Of a DNA stretch of 64,000 nucleotides, positions 47,601 through 55,700 are shown piece by piece. The stretch comes from Lachnospiraceae bacterium (GTDB lineage: Bacteria > Bacillota > Clostridia > Lachnospirales > Lachnospiraceae): positions 1 through 64,000 of the forward strand of contig JAFTAP010000027.1 of the NCBI GenBank assembly GCA_017455525.1, written 5' to 3'. The notes beneath the pieces are model-generated. The model saw nothing but the letters and a program-made list of their open reading frames with translations, had not been told where the DNA came from and ran no database searches. Within the stretch, counting starts at the first letter, position 1. Each line of letters begins with the position of its first letter. The translations under genes and the position numbers were made by a program.

Positions 47601-48815
47601 TGTCTCGAACTCGACATTGGAAATACCCGCTGTGCCGTCGGATACGTCAGCGGCTATCTCTGTAGCCTCTCCGTTGTCATCAACGTGAACCACGGAGATA
47701 TTACGGTTCTCAGCTTCTTCAGAACCTTCAGGCTTTATTATATTCCTCTTGAAGCGGATCTCTATCTTTACAGAGCCTTCCTCCGGCTCTATCTCGCCTA
47801 ATTCTTCATTCTCGAAGTGGATGTCATAGACTCTTGCCGTGTCTTTATTAAGGTCTGTCTCAGTTGCCTCGTCAGCCTTGTCTATGGCGTCGTCAGCGTC
47901 AGAGCTTCCGGTAACGTCTCGTACTATGAACTCTGCGTCATCGGGTATCGCATCAGCTCTCTCTAATGTAGCCTTTGCGTATATCCTGCTGTCCTCGTAC
48001 TCATATACACGCTTCGTAGGCTCGGCTTCTTCCTCGTCCTCAGACCCTTCCTCAGCTTCCGCCTCGTTATCAGAAACTGCCTCTTCCTCGTCTGGCACTT
48101 CTTCTGTATCTTCCTTTATTTCATCATAATTAAGTACAACGACAGCATCCTTCACGAGCTCTGTCCATGAGATCTCGTCTGCGTCCTTGTCCTTTGCGTT
48201 CTTATCGGTAGTTATGGAGTATACTTCTGTGCCGTCCTTGTCTTCTGTAAGGATGGCTGTGATGTCGTAGTCTTTGTCTTCTATATTAATAGTGGTTTTG
48301 TTGTAGGTGTAGTTTTCTATTTCAGGAGCTTCGTACTCCAGGATGTACATATAGTTAGGGTCTATCTCAAGATCCTCGGTGTCCTTTATCTCGGAACCCG
48401 TCTCGCTATCGACATATGAAGCACGGAGCCTGATATCGGGTACAGCCTCACTTTCTTCTTCCTCTATGTCGTTTTCGGCTTCCTCATCGACGACCTCCGT
48501 GTCCTCATCGATGAGCTCATCATCTGAGGCGGCTTCCTCCGTGTAGGAGTCCTCCTCTACATAGCGCTCTTCCTCGTCGTATGCTTCCTCCTCGTCATAC
48601 GACTCCTCAGGAGCTTCCTGTACGACGTCTGCGTCATCCTGCGTGGACTCGTCTACCTCCGCTCCCGCTTCTACGTCTTCCGTGAACTCGTCGTCCGCGT
48701 ATGCGTAACTCTGAGTGCCCAGCCCGAAGACGCTCGCCGCTGCCGAGTACAATGTCTGCGACAGCATCGTAACCAGCAGTATCGCTACGATAACTTTTTT
48801 GCTTGATTTCTTCAT
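32658..48815 (-). CDS. Giant multi-domain Cna-B/FctA cell-wall surface protein (about 5385 residues)
   Basis: From ATG 48815 (GGAGAGGTGGAG ahead) the frame runs 16.2 kb without interruption. Order: signal peptide (about 1-37, cut near SYAYA/DD); acidic Glu/Asp region to about 110; a domain shared with the second giant (VDSETGSEIKDTEDL); adhesin-like beta domains about 375-1340; Cna-B domains from about 1350 (IIKKDSENGEPLAGATFRLY). Then come at least fifteen FctA/pilin isopeptide domains, each with Lys at the start, a central Glu and an Asn-containing end such as FTNSY. More Cna-B domains, a Ser/Thr stalk (about 5235-5295), SPVTG, a TM segment and a basic tail follow. Cna-B and FctA domains form internal Lys-Asn bonds, making a rigid rod. 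Probably sorted by the class B sortase at 63425. Leader holds a palindrome operator. Confidence 0.9.
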   Translation of the reverse strand: MKKSSKKVIVAILLVTMLSQTLYSAAASVFGLGTQSYAYADDEFTEDVEAGAEVDESTQDDADVVQEAPEESYDEEEAYDEEERYVEEDSYTEEAASDDELIDEDTEVVDEEAENDIEEEESEAVPDIRLRASYVDSETGSEIKDTEDLEIDPNYMYILEYEAPEIENYTYNKTTINIEDKDYDITAILTEDKDGTEVYSITTDKNAKDKDADEISWTELVKDAVVVLNYDEIKEDTEEVPDEEEAVSDNEAEAEEGSEDEEEAEPTKRVYEYEDSRIYAKATLERADAIPDDAEFIVRDVTGSSDADDAIDKADEATETDLNKDTARVYDIHFENEELGEIEPEEGSVKIEIRFKRNIIKPEGSEEAENRNISVVHVDDNGEATEIAADVSDGTAGISNVEFETDTLSYYVVAPEVSSPTTYAQAIEKGAISLVPMVKSINFNGTELPSGDISDFIFPESVNKTFSLGLVFQENGANQFDKPVMYYQLPSGMNPGTDEVGTSYIEFKGSVTIPKEGGEEGETEEVNVNGRKVNFAYHVETVDGVSYLIVELDDTDEDNYWLVGASGDCDFQIGISMSVDNDATEIKFAGSSETSGVITITDNTFPIAEEDESDSKLSAEKTSKVSADGSKIHYVAKVTSTGNNSGMTIKDSFTYLASKYLSLDTDSVTVTSSKGRTVPSPTTDNSSGELLLISNIDMVDGEVITIEYDCDVNYPDQPTETITVGNMVGAYYKNNAYWTDATAYTMDTLYTYDLTLDKSVNPLTDDQSQLQYQIVINENKSVDISGMEVKDYLSHLAAYANYTGDGIYVKVGDQEARLVEWGEETLTEKDEANRYNSDEQKKFKYTLGNVGKESVVITYTVAVDVDEIVSRDILKNLVKFGNKEDETRTTYKPKEGNGIKVKKTAGEIVDNRVPWTITFTVPAEGYDKLEVTDYLPRLQDYGYIDTLDSDISVTISDGRFLHYSGPYPKELNEKGAITLDFFKDADEEHYGIVAGSDTATVTISYYTKINQDWLKATSENWASDVHTNKVYIDVKSQQVETEASVSKLFYNTLSKKCSGTGTKTIDGTQYPIYKYTIDLTGLNDATLEDGKLVIEDTFPDYFKIYEDDNDADKHVLLYPRNGNEWNDRATGTVSYSPGDTDGSRVATITVNVPKDGDSYYGRYYLEYYLIPESAEALRTIQELSAYGENGGYEFTNTASWSGKSGSSTQKYDYSSESINKECVTPPSDDNNYVGEFKITVNKGGITYGTESYLNVYDYMTNLRPVSTEPITVSYGDGVTETKGWNWDSTQGAWVFQIRNGQSAEIRYKAQVVGMINQTVRYSNKVSFFGYESEAGNKDVTLSHATGSGTVKSVGIIKKDSENGEPLAGATFRLYKWKGSRSDVLNLDENNWEEVRDTINNNVVEKTTNSNGRASFFGDLLNDGWTLSKDEFYAVKEVIAPAGYSLNDTLVPFMVQASFALTNQAQNVDLNIIPVDVSGGGFSIGDDKLPTTSFSIKKVVADADGNITNAPLAGAAFTLTPPEGSLTNVQTFPTGDTGKITFEDIYPGETYILEETAAPDGYQLNDIHRWRISVADNFKITAKAIDENDEVIKTEEGQEIELGFTAGSADGETTGDSEYSATIGNSPERAKTGSVTVKKNITGVEGTEQISDLLGDIKFTVERLTKDVSGNTVVDKTFAQVELTHQSDGNFGTVSNLPIGDYRITESGGELAGHVYVADFSGYVTDKATSSATFSIGQDDPDITINVNNTYSRKTLKVTKELVGADRTEPFYFNLFRKVGNEYVSVIAVGSDGRQDYFYPVEAGKTVEIVGYKVDKDAKVTYLSDEEEYDIVEHSNQYSSGVYGAHFGYKVSYSAEGAKEGSVSNVERTFQMMKNSRTPIPDSDYTVDSIAFKLGEGSSTNVIIKNTSDGKANLRIHKMVVNDFGSIQVNEEIIDHVKFRVTNTKTKESFILNGLRGSRTTRHKVDGADYEYTYDDDSHWTIYDLPSGTYTVEEVADGETLKYKSNDPMVHPEWLRITTYAVTTEGDYGNNAKNRYYDAGNDIYDIDKNNLKTGTGGFFASMSQDQSENYAAHAASVAPDVDTQTVHVFNYYSNPTVSLNAIKNYNGTSEQWPEGGFKFKITPKNGAPAPKDGNEAYATSDSRKATWSDIEFSGLNSKGEGTYTYEIKEDIPTGATEVTTADDTKYFEKDGILYDPTVYEAVVTVNQGRRTIEKSYHIHGNSDADVVTNPEEDFWGMQTSVKYYKNGVEVPAASFNNLKAGTGSYKPWAVKNVLYQPSNEETTFNFTLKEGDTVIQENQAVRVKGSKAVKFWFNDIAYDYTDIKTHTYTVEETPVSGFQSTGSITFQVKVEYDNDGSLKVTPLDQEYSENDAESNTGARTITNTKEINGVPTVNVSKSLVGRAIKEGDNFRVEVYKNGTKLEGLDSQSLFFKWGSTDNTTAIQLDSYDLATAKAGKPEIYTIKEVNNGVAGVNYDSHEYVIKVTPYIEDGVVKFNYEYEGESTFTNTYTATGTLELSTKKKFDTNASKPFVTNMFSFELKDAEGNVLQTKKNDSDGKVTFDAISYGLTDLGPHTYTVNEVIPTGATADNGYKYEGITYDPNVYTVTVDVKDKGDGTLEVEKSGDIEALTGTGFTNSYDEGGEFSFQVRKNMENDYWPTGAGKEFTVEVYDDYNGTSTKLAEYTLTKDAPVSEQYKIKADASYAGTTHNYRFVEKTAPNGTAGVTYDDKSSQEYSVEWRSDGNGHLTAYQNDAVASSTNAKEISFTNSYDANTTFKPSVTKTMTNAKLLEDFTFKLLDENKEQIGEPAVVRQNKLANSGTAEFGEIKYKLSDLNGEASRTYTYYVMEVKGTNDGITYDTAEGITTDEAGNKLHEIKVTISDGGNGELNKTVTVDGVVSSTGNVTINNEYKTEGKTQLQVQKKVVDASGKDVPLGSLDLNNKFEFELFDVTGEKTSLGTAKTDANGLVSFAEITYSAAGIYKYEIVETTEDANGYVKKTAKQDVTVTVRDLENGSLEITKSYGSAIPEFINQLTADTKVKLDGTKKLTGKAAADKTFTFNITAKSGDTKNEKTANVGYKAGKDGTKDFTFPELTYDLTDLAGAPEKAFYYEVSEQNTGEGGITYSTARYAVEVLLQLDGGTLKADKSVVAISAEEQNFWENLADKIIRGGNNKIEFENSYEATGDTSLEGTKSFDIAGTGLSLEGFEFTVTEGSGLTKKTIATGKSDDTGKSDDTGKITYTVEPNYRGDAVNKIKYTTADIGTHTYTVSETKKSGFKPAADKTFTVEVSDAGNGSLNVNVTGQAEALSFKNTPIEVSIKKIDATTKLGLAGANLELQDANGKTIAGRTSWTSTAGVHTIYGIEPGEYKLVETAAPDGYQKVTTANVKINADDTVTVVSEDNKVYTQSGEQTNLIIVEDDVQPITIKKVDENGTILPGAKFTVTESGSEDEIAGYMDNGDGTYTLKGLVTGKTYVIKETDAPNGYELGSDVEFKINDDRSIKKLAGDHATVASDNLSITVADQPIEFYLVKYDDKNNKLAGAIWQIYKAEDVQIVQDENGESSIKYGTPVMDDLKSLGEGQRLNISKLVPGTYVLHESAAPDDYMLASDVKFVIDEYGVVTVGGSSIPDKDGAYLVTMADEKKGAVSFSGQKIWKDGDNENGTRPDEITVVLQRKLSTELGWEDFLEKTASKNDNYAFSFSDADAEKEGKKIFARNEFGRNYEYQIVERLDDKTAAKYTASNEGIALKSEETGNLYVLTNTINQETVEVDVEKTWNVGGVTDADIYTGFTATLYRAVTKKDADGNKFLTTFEAVPGVEAKPVPATGKITFTGLDKYDAEGYEYTYKVVETNVSNGYSWLDSSQTQDQGKDSADKGDKKNDGKIELSLINNHSVADTDATIEAKKAINDTSKAEDDQSDPKSLAGFKFGLFANADDADDAALQTVVTSDDGKAVFTAIPYTENAVRAHKYFIREIDDSETHKDYYTYDTEPRKVDVTVRYTDDSKTALETVVKYGTGYTPYVITNDYVAEGSFNLDVTKNMELEYWPSGAEFTFHVKEDGDEVPGSPFTLKSGDTTKSFKFSYTEAGIHDYEVTEEKPDDTKGVTYDTTPRTYKVKFKDKGNGELAAYLVNGTEETATEGETAAFTNSYAAEGGFSLYGVKTLAGGTIAAGQYEVTITRTDVTPNESVDVPVGVDGKWYFPEQFTKFTLDDVRNGVQPVYHVVEKNTNVDGVVYATNSYDVKITLTDNGDGTISAVPDKTDGEMIFANVIPEEGAVDISATKKVEGMEITDDYEFTLTPDPANNLGEETQTVTNVGSAVSFRLTYDNTKAKVKVGEPKTFKYTLRETKGDKPGVTYSEASYTVIVTVTNDGKKLMAEPEYESGNGEFVNTYKAEGSTTLTVGKQLLEDGEETNLYPKDGFTFDLYNDKGDVIDSQTVKSKAETATFDAKHFKYTQEDLKGSDGKYKDEAVKAVKYYYVKERGTGIDSIKDDTDTAIIKVTIKKNGDKLDVTKEIKKTKQPVEKSENLIEKLQGFFDGGSDVSGKADVVFVNELTKSGEVKFEGAKSLKYADGVAEDIAKHADELTNLRFTVTGNGQTVTAAVGADGKAVFDKPITFSKTGNYEFTLHESWIDEEKGKTASFGLSADKKFTVNVTDADAKTNYSALVATIADTTNAKIANGLITFDFVNVMNKDMTIAKKFLGENISDDIEAELTLTRKYVVGSSKVGSWKFKPGTQITIDTPAAGTYVLSETSVPEGYEKAADVEIVIASDGSYTIGGERKAQTEKLEVVNKMPEEATANLSVTKTWNGTLKGETVRPVATAQIYQRVAGSGDEGWKKYGAPVAIMPQEDGTYKYTTEGLPKHVYDSVNHKYIDYEYKVDEVEVEGYVSTKALGSTIAGYDYSFSFINTVEQKYIDIPVKKVWDDGKSVATHPTITFHLLADGKDTGKTVKLPSGQLEGKFTNLEVYDFSAKDKHEIVYTVKEDAVPGYKKAEGVKSADGTWIFTNESIKTKIRKYDANDTSANPTELEGAEFTINKVGGGWSATLKSGQTLEYAIGSAGSGGILPGDYEMRETKAPEGYARSSVVAHFTVAEDGTVTQTDKWLKSNWNTTDAICFEDKPLYGAFRIIKVDGDTEEPLEGAEFKLYSDRTYKSGSRVLANYIAGEDVVYEIATYRSGSDGKIEIDNLEWGTYYLEEVTAPAGYAIPENNVFIFKVDGTHNTPDSDDYLELHYIANYKDTTSSSSSSTSSSSSTTSSSSSSSSSSSSSSSSTSSSSSSTTSSSSSTTTSSSSTTTSSSSSTKYITGVLGSRKGGFVSDVLGVKKAPTSGVLGERMSPVTGDDLTLNFWIMVLCAAGLIAMSFVYSDDDEDDEEGGKKKAGRRRLRRAKAEK
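32938..33115 (-). repeat. Ser/Thr-rich low-complexity stalk of the first giant
   Basis: About 59 codons encode almost only Ser with some Thr, as wall-spanning linkers do, next to the sorting signal. The repeated CTCGAGCAGC-like DNA makes it prone to length change. The second giant has a similar but shorter, Pro-interrupted stalk at about 50085-50235. Confidence 0.85.
39114..39149 (-). repeat. Exact 18-bp tandem duplication inside the first giant gene
   Basis: CTTACCGGTATCATCACT occurs twice in tandem, followed by a partial, altered third copy. It inserts six residues, giving KSDDTGKSDDTGK in a FctA-like domain. In-frame, so the protein stays open; a recent slippage event is likely. Confidence 0.85.
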
Positions 48816-48895
48816 AAGCTCCACCTCTCCAAAACTACAACGTTATGGTTATTATTTTTGCGGGCTCCCGTGCCTTATATTTGCCGCCCTAATAT

Positions 48896-48911
48896 AGCGA
48901 AACGTTTCGCT
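48896..48911. promoter_or_regulatory. Perfect 16-bp palindrome in the leader of the first giant gene
   Basis: AGCGAAACGTTTCGCT lies 81 nt before the ATG. The core GCGAAACGTTTCGC is identical to the palindrome before the second giant, and a near-copy stands before the sugar isomerase. Likely operator of a LacI/GalR-like regulator; could also form an RNA hairpin. Confidence 0.7.
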
Positions 48912-48991
48912 TTATTAACACGCACAAATATACACTTTGACCCACTATCACTATTATTTCCCATGATACCATAGGGGAAAGGGTGCGTCAA
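48912..48991 (-). promoter_or_regulatory. Promoter and conserved leader block of the first giant gene
   Basis: Minus-strand TTGACG (48986-48991) and TATCAT (48963-48968) with a 17-bp spacer form a good promoter. Downstream lies AATAGTGATAGTGGGTCAAA, nearly identical in the second giant's leader (AATAGTGATAGCGGGTCAAA). A further block upstream (CACAAAAAT...TTTCGTCA) is also shared. The leader from the start point to the ATG is about 145 nt. Confidence 0.6.
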
Positions 48992-49216
48992 ACCGCCATA
49001 AATACTAATCTTTTATAATTCCACTGTGAAAATTGACGAAAAATCTACTTAATTTTCGATAATTTTTGTGAGGTTTTATTTATGTAAATTTCTTATGTAA
49101 CTACAATATATCGTAGGTATCCCTCCGCAACATCCTGTTATATTGTGGCTATTCTTCTATTGCAGATATATATTCGCTGTTCAATTCACTCCTCTCTATA
49201 CATCTCCCTTTGAGAT

Positions 49217-49501
49217 TTAGTTGCCTCTATCCCTCAATTCCTCGATCATTTTATTTTTTATATCAGTAATATGCTGCGGAAAATAATTGGGGCGCCTCAT
49301 TTCAAACGCCAACACTCGTTTCAGCCTTCTTTGAATCTCTTGGGTTGCATCAACTCTCCTAAGTATTACATGAACCCCATTCATGGTGTATTCGTGATCA
49401 ATATATTCAGAAATAATCGGATAGCATGAGCTTATCTCTCCAAGACTGCGAACTAATTCAAAAAAATCCTTTTTTATAATATATAAACCATGCTCTTTCA
49501 T
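49217..49501 (-). CDS. Small protein, perhaps an internally deleted toxin-like gene
   Basis: The 94-residue product reads MKEHGLYIIKKDFFELVRSLG, then EISSCYPIISEYIDHEYTMNG and VHVILRR, then a helical tail with 'FPQHITDIKNKMIEEL'. From memory, Firmicutes proteins of about 160 residues with similar ends occur as small toxin-like proteins; here the middle seems missing between LRSLG and ISSCYP. I cannot name the family. A strong promoter at 49685-49713 and a leader of about 175 nt with hairpins (one at 49552-49581) precede it. AGGAG lies ahead of the ATG. Confidence 0.5.
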   Translation of the reverse strand: MKEHGLYIIKKDFFELVRSLGEISSCYPIISEYIDHEYTMNGVHVILRRVDATQEIQRRLKRVLAFEMRRPNYFPQHITDIKNKMIEELRDRGN

Positions 49502-49551
49502 ACCTATGAACTCCTAACAAAATAGCCTGCTAAAGAGCAGACCAATCAACA

Positions 49552-49581
49552 AGCCATGCAATTTAGCAACGCCGCATGGCT
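49552..49581. other. Hairpin in the leader of the 49217-49501 gene
   Basis: AGCCATGC and GCATGGCT form an 8-bp perfect stem with a 14-base loop on the transcribed leader; a second small hairpin (CTGCT/AGCAG) follows nearer the gene. No T-run, so not a terminator. Confidence 0.45.
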
Positions 49582-49684
49582 GGCGTGTTTCCTCGATTCA
49601 TACATTTAAAACACTAATGACCCGTGTGTTTCCATCTAGCTGTCTATTTAGAAGCGCTGAACAGCAGGCGCATTTCCTATATAA

Positions 49685-49713
49685 AAAGTAGCATAATACC
49701 ATTGAAATGTCAA
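49685..49713 (-). promoter_or_regulatory. Strong promoter upstream of the small gene at 49217
   Basis: Consensus TTGACA (49708-49713), 17-bp spacer, TACTTT (49685-49690) on the minus strand. Transcription would start about 175 nt before the small gene, leaving a structured leader. Confidence 0.6.
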
Positions 49714-49738
49714 TCTCATTTTGCAGCTATGCAAATCT

Positions 49739-49772
49739 GTGCCGGGATGAGGTTTTGGCTCAGTCCCGGCAC
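49739..49772 (-). terminator. Stem-loop after the second giant gene
   Basis: GTGCCGGGA and TCCCGGCAC form a perfect 9-bp GC-rich stem with a partly paired loop, 24 bases past the giant stop. It lacks a T-run, so termination may be incomplete. Confidence 0.5.
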
Positions 49773-49795
49773 TTTGGGGTTAGATCTTATTCAGC

Positions 49796-52700
49796 TTACT
49801 TCTTCGCTTTCGCTCTGCGAAGCCTGAACTTCCTTACCTTTTTCTTCTTGCCCTCTTCTCCTTCTTCCTCGTCGTCATCCGAGTAGACGAAGCTCATGCC
49901 TATGAGGCCTGCGGCGCAGAGGACCATTATCCAGAAGTTGAGCGTCAGGTCGTCTCCCGTGACGGGTGAGAACCTCTCGCCGAGAACTCCTGAGGTCGGC
50001 GCCTTCCTTGCACCGAGCACATCCGATACGAAGCCGCCCTTTCTTGATCCAAGCACTCCGGACAGATACCTGCTCGAGCTGCTGCTCGAAGTAGTGCTTG
50101 AGCCGGTATCAGGCGTCCTGGGGGTATCGGGCGTGCTTGAGCTGCTCGTAGTCTCGCTGCTTGAAGAGCTCGTCGTACTTGTCGAACTGCTTGAAGTCGT
50201 GCTGCTTGAAGAGCTCGAGCTGCTGGAATCCCTATGCTCCTCGTAGTTTGCTATGTAATGCAGCTCTAAGTAGTCATCGCTGTCAGGCGTATTATGCGTG
50301 CCGTCCACGTCAAATATAAATACATTATTCTCAGGCACTTCATATCCCGCAGGAGCCGTAATCTCTTCCAGATAGTACGTACCCCATGCGAGATCGTCTA
50401 TCTCGATCCTGCCATTAGCATCCGACCTGTAAGTATCAAGCTCATAAATCACGTCCTCTCCGGCTATGTAGTTGGAAAGCACCCTTGACCCGCTATTATA
50501 TGCCTTATCGGAATACAGCTTGAACTCTGCTCCCTCAAGCGGCGCCTCGGTATCGCCGTCCACCTTGATGATCCTGAATGCTCCGTACAGAGGCTTGTCC
50601 TCGAAGCAGATGCCGTCCTTGCGCCAGTTGCTCTTGACCCACTTGTCAGTCTGCGTCACCTTGCCGTCCTCGCCGACTGTGAAGTGCGCCACCTGTGCCG
50701 ACAGAGCATATCCCTCGGGTGCCTTGATCTCCCTCATCGTATACTCGCCGGGCGTGATGCCGCCGCTCTTAGAGCCTATAGCGAACTCAAGGTTCTGTCC
50801 TGACTTGAAGTTTGCCTTCCAGCTTCCGTCGGTCTTCTCTATCACAAACTCTGCTCCTGTAAGCTCTGCGGGTCTTGCTGACTCATCATTTGCATCATAC
50901 TTTATGATATCCGCCTTAACAGAATCATTTATGAAAGTCCAGCTTCCGTCAGCATTCTTAATGCCCTCTGACTTCTTATATCCGGGCACCGGATCCTCGG
51001 TCACGGTATATACGATCTCGTGCTTATTCGCAGCACTGAAATCATAAACCTCAAGATCCTTGAACTTGCCCTCAAGCTGCCCAGAAGGAAGGTTCACGGT
51101 CTTTCCTGTGTCCTTCCCATCCGCAAGCAGATGGAAGGTGATCATAGGATGCGTCGCAACGCTCTTTCCATCCCTCCAGACCTTGCGCACTGGTATGTCT
51201 ATGTAGCGCTGCTCCATCTTATTATGAAGCCTTACCGTATTCCCGCTCTTCTCAGTGGTCGTTAAGGTAGAGCCTATGTACGCATTGTTGCTGCCGCTGA
51301 CCAGCTCATATCCGGCAAGCTTAAGCTCGTTAGTCACTACCTCCTCTGCCTTATACTCATAGTCTATATATGCGTTTTTTATATAAGCATTCGCAGGGAG
51401 ATTCTCCACTACCGCCTTATAGGTGCCGTCTGCCTGTCTTGCTATTATGACGGGCTCGTCGCCATAAGGCTTATATGCGTCGTTGCTGCCCTTGACCTTG
51501 CGGTATACCTGAGCGTAGACTGTCGGCCTCTTCTCCGGAGTCTCGTCATAAGGATCCTCCCATGTCTTAGTTATCTCGACATAGGTGTGCTTAAGATCAG
51601 GCTTCGCATTGAGCATCTCTATAGGATTGCCTACAGGCCTGCTCACTCCGTCATCATCCAGTACATACGTGCCGTCCTTATCAAAGAATACCTTGATATC
51701 ATCAGCTAATACATACCCCTCAGGCTGCGCCGTCTCATGCAGCGTGTAGGTCTTCCCAAGCTTCACCTTATCTGTCGTAAGCTCATGCCTTAATACAGCC
51801 CTGCCGTCTTCTCCTGCGTTCTGTCCGGTAGCTGTCGCATCCCACTCATCCACGACCTTATTGCCGTCAAGCAGCTGAAGGTGCGCCGTGAGCGTCTCGT
51901 TCTCGCCTACTCCGAGGAATATCTTATCGATCTTCCATTTAAGGTTCAGCTGGTTCGTGCATGTAAACGAGATAGCAAACTCCCCATCCGCTCCCGTAGC
52001 GTCAGCCACACCGGCGGCGTTTTCATTCCTGTCATAAGGAGAGCTTACCTCAAGTATGCCGTTCTTATCTTCATCAGTCACGTCTATCTTGAAGGTCGCA
52101 GGCTTATCCCATTTAAGGTCATACGCCGCACCCTCAGGAGCCTGACCATTAGCCCATCTCTCACTGATGGATACGTCATACGTTCCCGTCTCTCTAAAAT
52201 CAAAGCCCTCGTCAAAGCTTATCTTGCCGTCAGATGCTACCGTGCCTGTGACGGTCTTATCGTATCCGAGCCTGCTGCTCCTTACCCTTACGTCAAACCT
52301 AAGATCCTCAAAGGTCTTAGCAGCCTCTGCGAAGGCATCATCTGACAGTCCGTTACCGTCAAGGTAAGCAAGGCTCTTATTGCCGCTAAGCGCAAGCTTG
52401 CCGGACTTCTGAACCTTATTGGTGAACCAGACGTCAGCATCCTCCTTATCATCGCTTCCTGTCAGCTTCTCAAAGAGGCTCCTAAGATCCGTTGTCTTAT
52501 CTATTGCTTCATCATTAGTCTTCCTTGTCTCGACCGTGGTATTGATCACGCCGTCCGCTTCATCAAGTGTCACCTTAACCAGCGCGCTTCCTTCAGGATC
52601 GTTTATGAAAGCGTCACCGTATGTATTAGGAAGCTCCTCTAAGTAATAATACCTTGCGTCCTTGATATACGTGGAAGCCTCATTCACTGCTCCGAATTTC

Positions 52701-55700
52701 AGCGCCCTGTTGGTATACTTAAGGAAAGGCGCATCCTCAGCAGTGAATTCAACCGTGCGACAGTTTTTCGTGATAGTCTTCACGCTTGAGTAGGTATCCG
52801 TCTCAGGGTCGTACAGCCTGAAGCTGAATCCGCCCTCAGGATAGTAGTCATCCATCAGCTTCGTAGGATCATCATAATCAACGAGCTGCTTACCGACAGT
52901 TATCTTCGCTTCGCCCTCGGTGATATAAGGATTCGTGATCTCCACGTACTGATTCTTCGGATCAGGATATATGACCTTGGTCTCAAGCTTCTTGCTGTCC
53001 GGGTTATACCATACATTCACGCTCACGCTGCGAGGCTCCGGGTCGTATAAGAAGCCATCCTTGTACTTATACGTAACCCCGCCGAGCTCTATCTCAGTCA
53101 CGTCGTCTCCCGTAGGCGGCGTCTCGATCACGGTATACGTGAATGTCCTCGGCGATTCAGACGTACCTACTTCCTCAGGAGTGAAGCTTACCGTGAACTC
53201 TGCGCCCTGTATCTTTGCATCATAGCCCTGTCTTTCGATCTCCTCATCATCGCTAAGGATAAACTCAAACTTGTCATTAAGTCTCTCCGTATGCTCCGCT
53301 CCGGGAAGGCTCTTTGATATCCTTATGGTCGCCTTCTCACCGCCGGGCTTGGTATTTATGAAATTAAGCGTCTTGGTATCATTAGCCTCTGTAGGCTCGC
53401 CATCCTTCAGCACGGTCTTGGTTATATCAAGCTCTCCGTTTCTCTTAGTGTCAGCCACCGTAACCTTAACGGTATAAACACTCTCATCGTAGATCACGCC
53501 GCTGATCTTATTGGTCAGATCCTCCTTTACCTCATAAGTATATTCAGCCGTATGCGTGTCAGGATCAAGGTCTGCCAGCGTAAAGTGCTCTGAATAAGAC
53601 CAATTCCCGCTGTTCACATTCTTCGTGATAGGCACATTATCAAGCGCAGCTCCGTTCTTACTTATGCTTACGCTGAACATGCCATCCTCAATCTCTCCCT
53701 GCTCGAATATCTTGATACCCGAAAGCTCGATACTGCCATTAGCATCATAGTGGTTCTTGAATGTGTCGAGCGTTAAGCTTCCCTCTATAAGCTCCGCCTG
53801 CGCTCCCTCGCCCTTATAAGGCTTAAGATGTCCTTCGCCGTCATCCTTGAAGCTTACTGACACAGGCTCAATGGATGCGTCATACCCGATTCCTGACTTC
53901 GACTCATCCTTCTTCTCCACGAAGCTGTATGTATGCGAGCCTTCTGCTGTATATTCGGGAGATACGAACTCCACAGCATCCGTGCTGCTAAAGGTTACGT
54001 CCTTGCCCTCAAGGTAGCTGCCATTATCATATACCTCAAAGGTAAAGGTCTCGCCCTCCGGCCAGTAAGCAACCTCCGTGCCATCCGCCTTCGTATACAC
54101 CACTTCCTTTGAAAGCGAAAGCTTCACGCTGCCCTTAGCATTGTACTTATTGGTAATGGTAAGATCCTGTGCCTTCTTTTCTCCGTATCCGATGCTGCGG
54201 GTAAGTCCCGTGTGGTCAGCGTTATAGCCTACGGTCACGTATACAGGATAGTATCCGGAATCGTACGCCTCAAAGCCTGCCTTCCTATTAGCCGGCTCTA
54301 TCTCATGGATATAATAAACATGCTCGCCGACCTGGTTCTCGTCATAACTGATTTCCTCAAAAGTGACTTTGCCGTCAGTCCCTGTGGTCTTTGATTCTAT
54401 AAGCCTGTATCCGCTTTCCTCATCAGTATCCTTGACATATAATCCGAACTCGAATCCGTCCTTAGGCTGGTCAACGCCCGTAGATGACTTCACTTCCTTA
54501 TTTGCCTCAATAACCACGGGTATGGTCGGCACGTCCGTATGGGTATTTATAAGCTTGAGGTCAAGAGTGCTTGCCGTACCCGCCTTGCCGCTGTCTACGG
54601 TCTTGCTTCCGGTCCAGCTGTAAAGATTTCCCTCGCCCTTCGTCTCAATTATCTCGTACGTGTACTCGAATCCGTTCTCATCATACTTATCATAAGGTCC
54701 GAAGCTTCTCGTGCCGAAGTCCTTATCGACAGTGAAATCTTTCTCCAGCACTTCTGTCGTACCGTTCGCCGTGCGCTGCAGGGTAGCCGTAAAGTGCTTA
54801 TAGATATCATCATTTATGACCTTGCCGACATTCCAGTTCTTCGTGACATTTATGGTCACGTCGCCCGATACGGTATTCTTGAGCTCGTAATCTGTTTCCT
54901 GATCGGATATCTCGATCACGCCGTCATTCTCAGCTACATAAGTGACCGAGCTCTCGCCCATGGTCTCCTTGAATCTGTAAGCGTATTCCTTTCCATGCTG
55001 ATCGGCTTTATAGAGCTCCTTGTCATCATTCGTCTTGCTGAATGCGAAGCTATAGGCAGGACTCGTTACCGCTATAGGACCCGCAACGGTTTCCCATGCT
55101 TCTTCATTCGCTTTTTCATCAGCATAGCAGCGCTGAAGCTCAACGGTTATCGACGGCCTGTTCTCGCCCGTACCATCAACCCACTTCTTATGCCCCTTGA
55201 AGGTTGTCGTACCTATGGGAATATCCGTCATGGAAATATAATACATGCCTGTCTTAGCATCCCTTGTCACATTGCTTCCCGTGATAGTCCCGTCAGCATT
55301 TATCGTGAAAGGAACCGGTTTTGCGATCAGGTAATCAGCCGGTGCAGAATTCTCTACAAGCCGGTACTCGCCGGGTGTAAGGTCAGATATCCTTGTCACC
55401 CTGCCCTCTGATGCAGAGTCAAACTCAGACACGGCTGTCTCCCACTTCTCCGTTTCTGAATTATATTTCTGTATCTCAAGCTTCGCTCCGCCTAATGTCT
55501 TAGTACCCTGTCCGTCGTCGGCGGGCGCTTCCTTTGTAACAAATACATCTATAGGCGTATCAGGAACCTGTATCTCTGAAGTATACTTCTTCCCGTCTGC
55601 CAGTTCTGTACCTATTGCTTTTGCCTTGCTTCCGGCAGCTATCGTCACAAGCCTGTCCAGGCTCAGTGTGAAAAGTATCGGCTCGGCTAAAGCATAACCG

